DNA of 64,000 nt from Novosphingobium profundi (GTDB taxonomy: Bacteria > Pseudomonadota > Alphaproteobacteria > Sphingomonadales > Sphingomonadaceae): assembly GCF_020524485.1 (NCBI RefSeq), contig NZ_JAIVLF010000004.1:62001-126000 (forward strand). Reading direction: 5' to 3'. Below the pieces are notes generated by a model. That model was not told the DNA's origin and searched no databases. It saw only the letters and a list, made by a program, of their open reading frames with translations. Within the stretch, counting starts at the first letter, position 1. The number at the start of each line of letters is the position of its first letter. This document shows positions 34,732-44,104 of the stretch, one piece after another. The position numbers and the translations under genes were made by a program.

Positions 34732-37002
34732 TCAGCGCTTCTTGCCGCGTCCCTGGTGGCGGATGTTCGCAGGGCGTCCCCGCTTTCCGACAAGGTGTTT
34801 GCCACGGTGCTTGAGCGGCGCGGGCTTTCCGCGCGGCTCGATCCGGCCACCGCCCTCTTCCAGCTCGAACTTGAGCGCGCCGGTCAGAGGGTTCGCTTCG
34901 GCGAGGCGCAGCGGCAGGATCTGGCCAATGGCGTACGTCGTGCCGCTCCGCTCGCCTTCCAGAACCTGCTTCTTCTCATCGTAATCGAAGCGCTCGTCGC
35001 CCAGCGTCGAGACCGGAACCAGCCCATCGCCGCCGAGCGAAATGATCGTTGCGAAGAAGCCGAACTTCTGGACACCCGTGATGCGGGTCTGGAAGACCTC
35101 GCCCACGCGCGAGGCGAGCCAGGCCGCAACATAGCGGTCGATGGTTTCGCGCTCGGCTTCCATCGCACGGCGCTCGGCCTTGCTGATGGCATCGGTCACC
35201 CGGCCCAGATCCTCACGGTCACGCTCGGAGAGGCCGCTGGTTGCCGGGATGTCGCCCTTTGGGGCCGGTTGCTCGAGTTGGTAGGCATCGACGAGTGCAC
35301 GGTGGACCAGAAGGTCGGCGTAGCGACGGATCGGCGAGGTGAAGTGGGCGTAGGAGCCCAGCGCAAGACCGAAGTGTCCGGCGTTGCGCGGACCGTAGTA
35401 GGCCTGGGTCTGGCTGCGCAGGACCGCTTCCATGATCAGCGCCTTCTCGGCCTCGTCGGAAATGTCCTTGAGCATGCGGTTGAACAGGCCCGGCGTGATG
35501 ACCTGCCCCATCGCCAGCTTCATGTCGAAAGTGGCGAGGTAGTCCTTCAGGGCCACCAGCTTCTCGCGGCTCGGCGCTTCGTGGACGCGGTAGACGACCG
35601 GCGCGACCTTGGCTTCCAGCGCCTTGGCCGCCGCGACGTTGGCCGAAATCATGAAGTCCTCGACCACGCGGTGCGCATCGAGACGCTCGCGCGTGGCGAT
35701 CTCGGTGATGCGCCCTTCCGCGTCAAGCTGGACGCGCCGTTCGGGCAGTTCCAGTTCGAGCGGGTCGCGCGCCTTGCGGGCCGCGGCAAGTGCCTTCCAG
35801 CAGGCCCACAGACCCTGGAGGTTGGCCCCGGCGCGGTCCTCATCGATACGGGCCTGCGCTTCCTCGTAGGCGATCACTTCGTCGATGCGCACGATGGCGC
35901 GGGTGAAGCGCCAGTCGATGACCTTGCCCTGCGCATCGATCGTCATGTGGCAGGCCATGGCCGCACGGTCCTCGCCCGAGCGCAGCGAACAGACGTCGGC
36001 ACTCAGGACCTCGGGCAGCATGGGCACGACACGGTCGGGGAAATAGACCGAGTTGCCGCGCTTGCGCGCTTCCCTGTCGATGCTGCCGCCCGGACGCACG
36101 TAGAATGAGACGTCGGCAATCGCGACGAGCGCGTCGAAGCCCCCGTCCTCGCGCGGCTGCGCCCAGATCGCGTCGTCGTGGTCGCGCGCATCCGAGGGGT
36201 CGATGGCCACGATCGGAAGATGGCGCAGGTCCTCGCGGTCCACGTGGCTGAGCGGCAGCTTCGCAGCGGCCTCGGCCTCGCCCAGCGTCTCTTCCTCGAA
36301 ATGGTTGGGAATGCCGTGCTTATGGATCGCGATCAGGCTGAAGGCCTTGGGCGCGAGCGGTTCGCCAAGCACTTCGGTGACCTTGACCGCCGCGCGCACC
36401 GACTTGCCGATGGGCTCTGCCAGCACGAGCTCGCCCGCTTCTGCGCCGCCCAGATCGCTGATCTTGGAGGACTGGCGAATGCGCTTGTCCACCGGCTGCA
36501 GCCAGCCCTGCCCCGACTTGTCGATCTCCACCACGCCCAGCATCTGCTCGGAGCGCAGGGCGAGCTTCTTCATCGGGTAGCCACGCCAGCCCGAACCTGT
36601 TTCCTCGGTCCGGGAAAGTACACGGTCACCTTTCTTGAGCGCCCCCATCGGGTTGCGCTTGCCCTTCGCTTCGACAAGGCGAATGCGCGGCGGAGGGCTC
36701 GCGTCCTCGGGGTGCCAGGTGTCGGGCACGGCGATCGCCTCGCCCTCGTCAATGTCGATCACCCGCAGCACAGTTACCTTGGGTAACCCGCCCATGCGGT
36801 GGTATGCGGTGCGCTTGCCGTCGATCAGGCCTTCCTCGGCCATGTCCTTGAGCAGTGCCTTGAGCTGGATCTTTTCCTGCCCTTTCAGCGCGAAGGCGCG
36901 CGCGATCTCACGCTTGCCGGCGGGGCCGTCAGCGTTCTGGATGAAGTCGAGGATCTGCTTGCGCGTCGGCAGCCCCGGTTCGGGCCGTTTCTTGAATGCC
37001 AT
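34732..37002 (-). CDS. rnr: Ribonuclease R
   Basis: The 756-residue 3'-5' exoribonuclease has an N-terminal helix-turn-helix-like region, cold-shock domains, a catalytic RNB domain with the metal-binding IDPSDARDHDDAIWA, the FTSPIRRYADLLVHR motif, an S1 domain (FQTRITGVQKFGFFATI) and a basic tail (KHRGKHLVGKRGRP ... GKKR). It degrades structured RNA. The start could be the ATG at 37002 or a GTG at 37020; neither has a good ribosome binding site. The gene stands alone between the stress protein and an M28 peptidase. Confidence 0.93.
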   Translation of the reverse strand: MAFKKRPEPGLPTRKQILDFIQNADGPAGKREIARAFALKGQEKIQLKALLKDMAEEGLIDGKRTAYHRMGGLPKVTVLRVIDIDEGEAIAVPDTWHPEDASPPPRIRLVEAKGKRNPMGALKKGDRVLSRTEETGSGWRGYPMKKLALRSEQMLGVVEIDKSGQGWLQPVDKRIRQSSKISDLGGAEAGELVLAEPIGKSVRAAVKVTEVLGEPLAPKAFSLIAIHKHGIPNHFEEETLGEAEAAAKLPLSHVDREDLRHLPIVAIDPSDARDHDDAIWAQPREDGGFDALVAIADVSFYVRPGGSIDREARKRGNSVYFPDRVVPMLPEVLSADVCSLRSGEDRAAMACHMTIDAQGKVIDWRFTRAIVRIDEVIAYEEAQARIDEDRAGANLQGLWACWKALAAARKARDPLELELPERRVQLDAEGRITEIATRERLDAHRVVEDFMISANVAAAKALEAKVAPVVYRVHEAPSREKLVALKDYLATFDMKLAMGQVITPGLFNRMLKDISDEAEKALIMEAVLRSQTQAYYGPRNAGHFGLALGSYAHFTSPIRRYADLLVHRALVDAYQLEQPAPKGDIPATSGLSERDREDLGRVTDAISKAERRAMEAERETIDRYVAAWLASRVGEVFQTRITGVQKFGFFATIISLGGDGLVPVSTLGDERFDYDEKKQVLEGERSGTTYAIGQILPLRLAEANPLTGALKFELEEGGGRIEPRGKPAPLKHRGKHLVGKRGRPANIRHQGRGKKR

Positions 37003-37062
37003 AGCCTTGCCATGGGACACACAGGGCCCGAATGCAATGGGGAGCGACGCGTTGGGACCGCG

Positions 37063-38394
37063 TCAGTCCTGCTGGAGCGGATGAAAGGCCCCGCCCGGCA
37101 CCGCCGCCGCAATCGGGCTTTGGGCACCGCTCGGCGAAATGGCACTGACGCCCAGGATCCAGTCGTCCCCGCGAAGACCTTCCAGTTTGACGGCGGTCTC
37201 GGAGGTTGCCTTGATGACGGGCTCAGCCTCCCAGTCCGCCGCGTTGGTCGCACGCTTCCAGACCGAATAGCTCGCCGCGCCCACGACCGGCTCCCAGTTC
37301 ACATCGGTCCAGGTCTTCACCGCCGCATCGGCATGGGGCGCGGGCGGCATCGGCGCCTTCGCCAGGGCGCCAAGCGCCGCGATGTTGAGATCGGTGACCT
37401 TGGCGAGATAGGGAAAATCCATGTACTCGACCGTGTCCCCGTAGAAGGTGCCGCCCTCGGTCCGCAGGTCCTGGTGCTGGTGATCGTAGTTCTCCACCGC
37501 CACGGTGAAGCGTACGGCCGGATAGCCCAGCTCCAGGAATGGCGTCTGGTCACCGCCACGCCCCATGCGGTCCGCGCGCCAGATCTCGCGCACGTCAAAG
37601 GCGGGGTCGAGATCGGGCGCAAGGCCGGTAATGAAACGCGAAAGATTGCGTCCCGGACTGTCATTCTCGCCGCCAAAACGCCGTCCGGCGCTGCGCGTCT
37701 CGTCGGTCGCATCGGCGCGGGGCCCCTCGGAGAAGAGGCGCACATGGGCATCGTCGCAATAGCCGTCCGAGCCGCACGAGCCGCCCACGATATCGTTGTT
37801 GAGAACCGCCTTCACCGTCCAGCCCTGCGCCTTGGCGTAGTCGGCCAGCACCTTGCCGCCCAGGAGCCCCTGCTCCTCTCCGGAGAGCGCGGCGTAGACG
37901 ATCGTTGTCGGAAACTTGAGCTGGGAGAGCGCGCGCGCGGCCTCGAGAACAAGCGCCACGCCCGAGGCATCGTCGTTGGCGCCGGGCGCATCGCTGGTTG
38001 CGTCCATGACATCGCTTACCCGGCTGTCGATGTGCCCTTGCACGATGACGACCTCATCGGGGCGCTCGGTCCCACGCTGGATCGCGACCACATCGACGAT
38101 GCGCGTCGGTTCGGGGACGCGGCGGCCGGTGACCGTCTGTTCCGGCTGAACGATGTCGAGGCAGTTCCCGCACGCCGACCCGATCTTTGCGAACTCGCGC
38201 GCGGCCCAGGCCCGGGCCGCACCGATCCCGCGCACCGGATCGCTCGCCGAGGACAGGGTGTGGCGGGTTCCGAACGAAACGAGCGTCTCGACATCGCCGC
38301 GCAGACGCGTCTGCGAAGCCGGCTCCGCGTGGGCGGTCATAGGGGAAAGGATAGCGCCAAGCGCGAATGCGGGCAGGAAGAAGCGAGCGTTCAT
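37063..38394 (-). CDS. Secreted M28-family zinc aminopeptidase with C-terminal Fn3-like domain
   Basis: This 443-residue protein has a Sec signal peptide (MNARFFLPAFALGA ... TAHAEP). The M28 di-zinc ligands are in GHIDSR, GANDDASG, LSGEEQGLLGG and, late, ENYDHQHQD. After about residue 345 a region around WEPVVGAASYSVWKRA looks like a fibronectin type III domain. It would cleave N-terminal residues from peptides in the periplasm or outside. It ends 60 bp after the rnr start, same strand, and may be an independent unit. Confidence 0.88.
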   Translation of the reverse strand: MNARFFLPAFALGAILSPMTAHAEPASQTRLRGDVETLVSFGTRHTLSSASDPVRGIGAARAWAAREFAKIGSACGNCLDIVQPEQTVTGRRVPEPTRIVDVVAIQRGTERPDEVVIVQGHIDSRVSDVMDATSDAPGANDDASGVALVLEAARALSQLKFPTTIVYAALSGEEQGLLGGKVLADYAKAQGWTVKAVLNNDIVGGSCGSDGYCDDAHVRLFSEGPRADATDETRSAGRRFGGENDSPGRNLSRFITGLAPDLDPAFDVREIWRADRMGRGGDQTPFLELGYPAVRFTVAVENYDHQHQDLRTEGGTFYGDTVEYMDFPYLAKVTDLNIAALGALAKAPMPPAPHADAAVKTWTDVNWEPVVGAASYSVWKRATNAADWEAEPVIKATSETAVKLEGLRGDDWILGVSAISPSGAQSPIAAAVPGGAFHPLQQD

Positions 38395-38455
38395 GGCGCG
38401 CACTGTTCCGCGCGCCAACGCAGAAAGCAAGCCTTGGCCGCAGCTGTCGCTCAGG

Positions 38456-39061
38456 TCAGTAGTCGTCGGGTTCCGGGCCGTAGCGGTTGTCGCCATCGCT
38501 CGAGCCCATGATGCCAAAGACCACGACAAGCAGCAGGGGTACCATGCCCAGGAGGACCGCGGGCGAACTGTTGAGGCCCTGAAGGTCCGCCTGCATGGTT
38601 TCGGGATGCGCGAAGTCGAGCTTTTCGAACGCTGCCCTAACAAGGGGGATGCTGGCGATGCCGCCCCCAATCCCAACGAGCTTGAGCGCAACGGCGAGGC
38701 CCGCGATCCAGCCCGGCTTGCCCGAATCGTGGAGGCGGCGAACGAACGCGGCCGCCAGCAATCCGGTCGCGACAAGCGACGCAATCGCGTTGACCCAGAT
38801 CGTGCCGACAAGGGTCGATGCCATGCGTGTCTTGAACGCATTAGCCATCGCGGCTTCATTTCCGCTGCCCGGATTCGACGAGATGGTGTTGATGCCGTCC
38901 AGCACCATCGCACCGCCCACGATCAGACCGTAGATCCACGATACGGCGAAATAGAGCACCACGAGAAACGCGGTGTAAATCCAGAAGGTCGTGCGCGAAT
39001 CCCGACCCGTGAACGTGACGAGGTTCGAAAGGCAATGCCGGATCGGCTCTATCACGTTCAT
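38456..39061 (-). CDS. DUF805 inner-membrane protein
   Basis: The 201-residue product has four predicted membrane helices and the DUF805 marks: FTGRDSRTTFWIYTAFLVVL at the start and FVRRLHDSGKPGW in the middle. The function of the family is unknown. The central loop (ISSNPGSGNEAAMANAF) is longer than in the smallest members. It lies 25 bp after proS on the same strand and may be co-transcribed with it. Confidence 0.8.
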   Translation of the reverse strand: MNVIEPIRHCLSNLVTFTGRDSRTTFWIYTAFLVVLYFAVSWIYGLIVGGAMVLDGINTISSNPGSGNEAAMANAFKTRMASTLVGTIWVNAIASLVATGLLAAAFVRRLHDSGKPGWIAGLAVALKLVGIGGGIASIPLVRAAFEKLDFAHPETMQADLQGLNSSPAVLLGMVPLLLVVVFGIMGSSDGDNRYGPEPDDY

Positions 39062-39086
39062 GGATCGGTCCCTGTTTGCGCTGGCT

Positions 39087-40625
39087 CTAGTAAGCGCGCG
39101 CGACGTAGATGCGTTCGGCCGCGGGCTCGCCGGTAAAGATGCACGCGCCGCTGACCGGCTCGGCGTCCATAGGCGTGTTGCGCATGGTGAGCTTGAGCGC
39201 CTTAAGGCGCTGCACGATCTCTTCCAGCTGCACACCGGTGGGGCGCGACCACTGCACTTCGGCCCAGCCCGGGTACTTCTTGCTGGGAGCGAAGAAGGCC
39301 TCGAGTTCCTCGAAGGTGGAAACGCGCGAGATATTCGCGTCGCGCTTGGCCTTGGCTTCGGCGAAGAGCGAAGCCTGGAGGTCTTCCAGTTCGCCCGCGG
39401 CGACGCCGAGGAAGGCCTCGCGCGCCATGGCCTTGAAATTGACCTTGCCCGCCTCGTTCCAGAGGTTGTCGCGACGAACGACAGTGATCTGGCCGTTCTC
39501 GGCATCGCGCCCACCGATCTCCAGGATCAGCGGCACACCCTTCTTGACCCAGCCCCAGCGCTTGAGTGCGGCCTTGCCCGGACGCTTGTCGAGCAGGACG
39601 CGAATCTTCTCGCCCATGGCCTGGCGTGCGCCAAGCGCCTTGCGCAGGTCCTCGCAGTAGGCAAGCAGCGCGGCATCTTCCGGCTTGTCACGCAGCATCG
39701 GGAGAATGACGATCTGGTGCGGCGCCACGGCAGGCGGCACACGCAGGCCATCGTCGTCGCCATGGGTCATGATGAGACCGCCGACCATGCGGGTCGAGGT
39801 GCCCCACGAGGTCGTGTGGCACAGCTGCTGCTGGCCTTCGCGATCCTGATAGCTGATGCCCGCCGCCTTGGCGAAGCCGGTGCCCAGGTAATGCGAAGTG
39901 CCCGCCTGGAGCGCCTTGCCGTCCTGCATCATGGCTTCGATCGAGTAGGTCGCATCCGCGCCCGGGAAACGCTCGTTCTCGGGCTTCTCGCCGGCGATCA
40001 CGGGCATGGCAAGAACGTCTTCGGCGAACTCGCGGTACATCTCGAGTGCGCGCAGCGTCTCTTCCATCGCGCCAACGCGGTCGGCGTGGGCGGTGTGTCC
40101 TTCCTGCCAGAGGAACTCGCTGGTGCGCAGGAACATGCGGGTGCGCATTTCCCAGCGCACGACATTGGCCCACTGGTTGGTCATCAGCGGCAGGTCGCGC
40201 CAGGACTGGATCCAGCGGCCCATGGCCTGGCCGATCACGGTTTCCGAGGTCGGGCGCACGATCAGCGGCTCTTCGAGCTTGGCCTCGGGATCGGGGACCA
40301 GGCCACCCTTCCCGTCCGATACCAGACGGTGGTGGGTCACCACGGCCATTTCCTTGGCGAAGCCATCGACGTGTTCGGCTTCCTTGGAGAAGTAGGACAG
40401 CGGGATGAACAGCGGGAAATAGCAATTGTCGACGCCGGCATCCTTGATGCGGTCGTCCATCAGGCGCTGCATGCGCTCCCAGATGCCGTAGCCCCAGGGT
40501 TTGATCACCATGCAACCACGGACACCGGATTCTTCGGCCAGTTCGGCCTCGGCGATCACTTCCTGGTACCACTGCGCGAAGTCGTTTTCACGCTTGGTGT
40601 TCAGGGCATGGCGGATAGCGGACAC
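39087..40625 (-). CDS. proS: Prolyl-tRNA synthetase, eukaryote/archaeal-like type
   Basis: The 512-residue class II synthetase charges tRNA-Pro. Motif 2 (NQWANVVRWEMRTRMFLRTS) and motif 3 (GTSTRMVGGLIMTHGD) are present. The insertion domain of the bacterial long form is missing, and the protein ends in a C-terminal Tyr (YVARAY), as in the short eukaryote/archaeal-like type 3 ProS found in many alphaproteobacteria. The GTG at 40625 is chosen over a TTG two codons earlier because AGAAAG is then correctly spaced. A hairpin terminator lies just upstream. Confidence 0.95.
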   Translation of the reverse strand: MSAIRHALNTKRENDFAQWYQEVIAEAELAEESGVRGCMVIKPWGYGIWERMQRLMDDRIKDAGVDNCYFPLFIPLSYFSKEAEHVDGFAKEMAVVTHHRLVSDGKGGLVPDPEAKLEEPLIVRPTSETVIGQAMGRWIQSWRDLPLMTNQWANVVRWEMRTRMFLRTSEFLWQEGHTAHADRVGAMEETLRALEMYREFAEDVLAMPVIAGEKPENERFPGADATYSIEAMMQDGKALQAGTSHYLGTGFAKAAGISYQDREGQQQLCHTTSWGTSTRMVGGLIMTHGDDDGLRVPPAVAPHQIVILPMLRDKPEDAALLAYCEDLRKALGARQAMGEKIRVLLDKRPGKAALKRWGWVKKGVPLILEIGGRDAENGQITVVRRDNLWNEAGKVNFKAMAREAFLGVAAGELEDLQASLFAEAKAKRDANISRVSTFEELEAFFAPSKKYPGWAEVQWSRPTGVQLEEIVQRLKALKLTMRNTPMDAEPVSGACIFTGEPAAERIYVARAY

Positions 40626-40649
40626 GGGCAATCTTTCTGTATCTGCATT

Positions 40650-40673
40650 AAAGGCGGCCGAATGGCCGCCCTT
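40650..40673 (-). terminator. Terminator downstream of phaR
   Basis: GGCGGCC and GGCCGCC form a perfect 7-bp stem with a GAAT loop, extended by near-matched flanks. On the minus strand a short T-run follows, so it fits a terminator of phaR before proS. Confidence 0.65.
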
Positions 40674-40726
40674 GGGTGAAAAATCAGTGTGCCGGAATCA
40701 CCGGCACCATGCCCATGCGCAGATAC

Positions 40727-41287
40727 TTATTTGCCGAGCGCGTCAAGCCTCTTCTGCATTTCGGCCATCTGATCTCGCAGCGCAGCAAGGTCCTTGTCCC
40801 CATCTTCCGACTTTGGAGCGGGGGTTTCGGGCTTCTCGGCACCGGGCATGAAGGCGGCCGATGCGGCGCGGAACATGGCCATGTTCTGCTCGGCAAGCTT
40901 GGCCAGCGGGTTGTTGCCGAGGCTGTCCTCGAAAGTCTTGGCGAGCTTGGACTGGTTGGCCCGGAAATTTTCCATCGAGGCTTCGAGGTAGTGCGGGATC
41001 AGCGACTGCATCGAGTTGCCGTACATGCCGATCAGCTCACGCAGGAAGTTGACCGGGAGCATCTGCTCGCCGTTCGATTCCTCTTCCATGATGATCTGCG
41101 TGAGGATGGTGTGGGTGATGTCGGTCCCCGACTTGGCGTCGAGCACCTTGTAGTCCACACCTTCGCGCGTCATCTTCGCGAGATGGTCGAGCGTGATGTA
41201 GCTCGACGAGCGGGTGTTGTAGAGACGCCGGTTCGCGTACTTCTTGATAATGACCGTGCCGTCGTCCTTGGATGCCTTGTCAGCCAT
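40727..41287 (-). CDS. phaR: Polyhydroxyalkanoate synthesis repressor PhaR
   Basis: The 186-residue product has the PHB/PHA accumulation regulator DNA-binding domain (VIIKKYANRRLYNTRSSSYI), then the PHB-binding region (LTQIIMEEESNG ... PVNFLRELIGMYGNSMQ), then a helical C-terminal tail. PhaR binds PHA granules and represses phasin genes and its own gene until polymer appears. ATG 41287 has a GAGGATTG site. The TTGCTGCGCAGCAA palindrome at 41351-41364 upstream fits the TGC...GCA sites known for PhaR. The gene suggests that the organism stores PHA, although no phaC is in the window. Confidence 0.92.
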   Translation of the reverse strand: MADKASKDDGTVIIKKYANRRLYNTRSSSYITLDHLAKMTREGVDYKVLDAKSGTDITHTILTQIIMEEESNGEQMLPVNFLRELIGMYGNSMQSLIPHYLEASMENFRANQSKLAKTFEDSLGNNPLAKLAEQNMAMFRAASAAFMPGAEKPETPAPKSEDGDKDLAALRDQMAEMQKRLDALGK

Positions 41288-41337
41288 GCGCAATCCTCAG
41301 TTATCTATGGATGAACCGTACCACCCGGATATATCGC

Positions 41338-41364
41338 GTTGCAACAGGATTTGCTGCGCAGCAA
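41338..41364. promoter_or_regulatory. Candidate PhaR operator upstream of phaR
   Basis: A 14-bp perfect palindrome TTGCTGCGCAGCAA (41351-41364) and an 8-bp palindrome GTTGCAAC (41338-41345) lie 51-77 bp upstream of the phaR ATG. PhaR of Paracoccus and Bradyrhizobium binds TGC/GCA-type sites, so these fit an autoregulatory operator. The 14-bp palindrome may instead act as a hairpin at the end of alr. Confidence 0.55.
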
Positions 41365-41383
41365 TAGACGGTATTAACCGCTT

Positions 41384-42430
41384 TTAACGCCCGAAACGAC
41401 GCCCCAGCGAGGTCAGCAATTCATATTGGCTGAGGCCAGAGACTTCGGCTGCCTCCGGCAGCGAATAGTCGAGCGTCAGCCAGTCGCCCTCACGGACATG
41501 GGGTGCCGCGCCCAGATCGACGACCGTTAGGTCCATGCTGACCCGCCCGAGGACCGGCAGAGCCGCGCCCTCGCCATCGCGAAACATGCCCTTGCCCGAC
41601 CAGCAGCGCAGGAAGCCATCGGCGTAGCCCAAAGCCAGCGTGCCCACCCGCATGGCGCGCGGCGCGGTAAAGGTCGCGTTGTAGCCCACGCTCTGCCCCG
41701 CTTCGAGGTCCCGGACCTGCAGCACAGCCGCCTGCGGGCGCACGACCTGGCGCAGGTGCGGTGCCATATCGGCACGCGGCAAGCCTCCGTAGAGCCCCAG
41801 GCCCGGCCGGGTCAGGTCGCCATGATAGGCCTTGCCAAGACCGATCCCGGCGCTGTTGGCAAGGCTGGCACGGCGATGCGTGAGGGCGCCTCGCGCCTCC
41901 ATCCAGCGCGTGCGCTGCATCTCGTTAAGCGGGGTCTCCTCTTCGGAGGCAACAAGGTGCGAGAGCAGGACATCGACATCGAGCCGGGCCACTGCCGGGT
42001 CGCCCAACTCGTCCATGGCGACACCGAGACGGTTCATGCCAGTATCGACCATGAGATCGCAGCGACCGCCGCCCGAGGCGAGCCAACGCCGCGCCTGGGC
42101 CAGGGAGTTGATTACCGGCTTCACACCGCACGCCTGCGCGAAGGCGGCGTCGGCCTGCGTCAACGGGCCATGCAGGACCGACACCATGCCGGGATCAACC
42201 GCCGGAACCGCATCGGCCACCTCGCCCCAGTGCGCCACGAAGAAATCACGGCACCCTGCCCGAAGCAATAGCGGCACGGCATGGCGCGCGCCGGTACCGT
42301 ACGCGTTCGCCTTTACCGCCGCGCCCGCCCGCGCTGCCCCGGAGAGCCTGTCGAGCGCCTTCCAGTTTGCAATCAGGGCATCGTCATCAAAATCGAGGCG
42401 CAAAGGCGCCTGGGGCCGTTCAGGGTGCAT
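41384..42430 (-). CDS. alr: Alanine racemase
   Basis: This 348-residue PLP enzyme makes D-alanine for peptidoglycan. The PLP lysine is in AAVKANAYGTG (Lys40), the catalytic tyrosine in SVGYNATF, and the C-terminal RVSMDLTVVDLG motif is present. The ATG at 42430 overlaps the transporter stop by 11 bases; a TTG three codons earlier is less likely. It is the last gene of a leftward run radA-cvpA-nifU-like-transporter-alr. Confidence 0.93.
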   Translation of the reverse strand: MHPERPQAPLRLDFDDDALIANWKALDRLSGAARAGAAVKANAYGTGARHAVPLLLRAGCRDFFVAHWGEVADAVPAVDPGMVSVLHGPLTQADAAFAQACGVKPVINSLAQARRWLASGGGRCDLMVDTGMNRLGVAMDELGDPAVARLDVDVLLSHLVASEEETPLNEMQRTRWMEARGALTHRRASLANSAGIGLGKAYHGDLTRPGLGLYGGLPRADMAPHLRQVVRPQAAVLQVRDLEAGQSVGYNATFTAPRAMRVGTLALGYADGFLRCWSGKGMFRDGEGAALPVLGRVSMDLTVVDLGAAPHVREGDWLTLDYSLPEAAEVSGLSQYELLTSLGRRFGR

Positions 42431-44045
42431 CGTGTCCAAAGTCGCGCGGAGGCCCGCCTCGCAGGCCCCAAAGGGAAATTAGCAGGGCAAACGCCACCAC
42501 GATCCAGGTATACCACAGACCCTGATACGGATTCCCGCTGCTGGCGACCATGTAGCTGGAAATGAGCGGCAGGAAACCTCCGAAATAGCCTGTCCCGATA
42601 TGATAGGGGATAGACATCGAACTGTAGCGGATCTGGGGCGGGAACATCTCGGCGAGCAGAGCCGCGACTGGCCCGTAGGTCGCCCCGGAGAGCGCCATCA
42701 GGAGAAGCAGCATAGCCCCGATCCGGATGGCGTCCCAGGCGCCCGGCCGCACCGTCTCGAAGTTGTAGCCGGCCTCTTCCAGCCAGCCTCTGAGGAGCGC
42801 CTTGCGCTCGGCAGCCGACGGGAACGTGTCGAGGGTGATGGCGCGCTCCCCGATGCGAAGTTTCAGCGCATCACCGGGGACGACCGAATAGGTGACGCCC
42901 AGCCCGGTGAGATCGCCCAGGAGGCTCGCGCAGGGCGTTGCCTGCTCCTCGGCAAAAGGGCTGTAGCGGCATCCCGCGCCCTCGACCTGCACGGGGACGG
43001 CGGCGTTGGTCCTGACGAGGTCGGGATTGGCACTCTGGCCCATGATCCAGAAGGCCGGGAACAGCAGCACGAGCGTCAGGGCATAGCCCCAGACAATCGG
43101 CTTCTTGCGCCCGATCCGGTCAGACAGCGCGCCGAAGATGACAAAGAAGGCCATGCCAAGCGCTGCACTCGCGCCGATGATGATTTCGGCCATGGTGCTC
43201 TCGACCCGCATGGCTCCTTTGAGAAAGCCAAGCGCCGAGAACATCGCGGTATACCAAATCACGGTCAGTCCGGCCGCGATCCCGAACAGCGCGATGAAGA
43301 TGCGCTTGCGGTTGCCGGGATAGGTGAAACTCTCCTTGAAAGGATTGCCTGCAATTTCGCCCTCGGCGCGCATGGCCTGGAAGACGGGGCTCTCCGAGAG
43401 CTTGAGGCGCATCCACAAGGAAATGCCCAGCAGCACGAGCGAAAGCAGGAAGGGCACCCGCCAGCCCCACTCCAGCCACAGCGCCTCGGGCATGAGCGCC
43501 TTGCAGCCGAGTACGACGACGAGGCTAAGGACGAAGCCGCCTACCACGCTCGCCTGGATGTAGCCGGTAAAGTAGCCACGGCGCTCCGGGGGCGAATGCT
43601 CCGAGACGTAGATTGCCGCTCCGCCGTACTCGCCGCCAAGCGCCAGCCCCTGCAAAACGCGCAGGCACAGCACGATCGCAGGCGCGGCAAGTCCGATCGA
43701 GGAGGCCGAGGGAATGAGCCCCACACCCGCCGTCGCGATGCCCATGAGGGTAACCGTGACGAGAAACGTGTATTTGCGCCCCAGCCTGTCACCCAGGAAG
43801 CCGAACAGGATTGCGCCCAGCGGCCGAAACCCGAAGCCAACCGCAAAGCCGGCCCAGACGAGCAGTGTCTCCAGCGTTTCATTGCCCGAAGGGAAGAACG
43901 TCTGGCCGATGATCGCGGCCAGCGTGCCGTAGATGAAGAAATCATACCATTCGAACACCGTCCCCATCGACGATGCGGCAATCACGAGCCGAATATCGGA
44001 AGCGCTTGGCTGTGTGTCTGCTGCGTGCAGATGCGTCCCTGCCAT
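42420..44045 (-). CDS. MHS-family metabolite:H+ symporter, second copy with insert
   Basis: The 541-residue protein is a paralogue of the transporter at 26171, with SSMGTVFEWYDFFIYG and RPLGAILFGFLGDRLGRK in matched places. It also carries a soluble insert of roughly 105 residues between helices 9 and 10, with two cysteines (GAGCRYSPF and ATPCASLL), on the periplasmic side by topology. It lies between the NifU-like and alr genes. The substrate is probably an organic acid or osmolyte, but the context (cell wall and repair genes) gives no hint. Confidence 0.87.
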   Translation of the reverse strand: MAGTHLHAADTQPSASDIRLVIAASSMGTVFEWYDFFIYGTLAAIIGQTFFPSGNETLETLLVWAGFAVGFGFRPLGAILFGFLGDRLGRKYTFLVTVTLMGIATAGVGLIPSASSIGLAAPAIVLCLRVLQGLALGGEYGGAAIYVSEHSPPERRGYFTGYIQASVVGGFVLSLVVVLGCKALMPEALWLEWGWRVPFLLSLVLLGISLWMRLKLSESPVFQAMRAEGEIAGNPFKESFTYPGNRKRIFIALFGIAAGLTVIWYTAMFSALGFLKGAMRVESTMAEIIIGASAALGMAFFVIFGALSDRIGRKKPIVWGYALTLVLLFPAFWIMGQSANPDLVRTNAAVPVQVEGAGCRYSPFAEEQATPCASLLGDLTGLGVTYSVVPGDALKLRIGERAITLDTFPSAAERKALLRGWLEEAGYNFETVRPGAWDAIRIGAMLLLLMALSGATYGPVAALLAEMFPPQIRYSSMSIPYHIGTGYFGGFLPLISSYMVASSGNPYQGLWYTWIVVAFALLISLWGLRGGPPRDFGHDAP

Positions 44046-44104
44046 GAACCGGACCTCTCCCCCCAGAGCCTGTTCTCAGGCCTCTCTCCGGGCAAAGAGT
44101 AGCG

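Noticed and set aside
37063-38913. Extension of the M28 peptidase frame upstream of 38394
   Set aside because: The extension overlaps the DUF805 gene on the same strand, and the ATG at 38394 starts a clear signal peptide.
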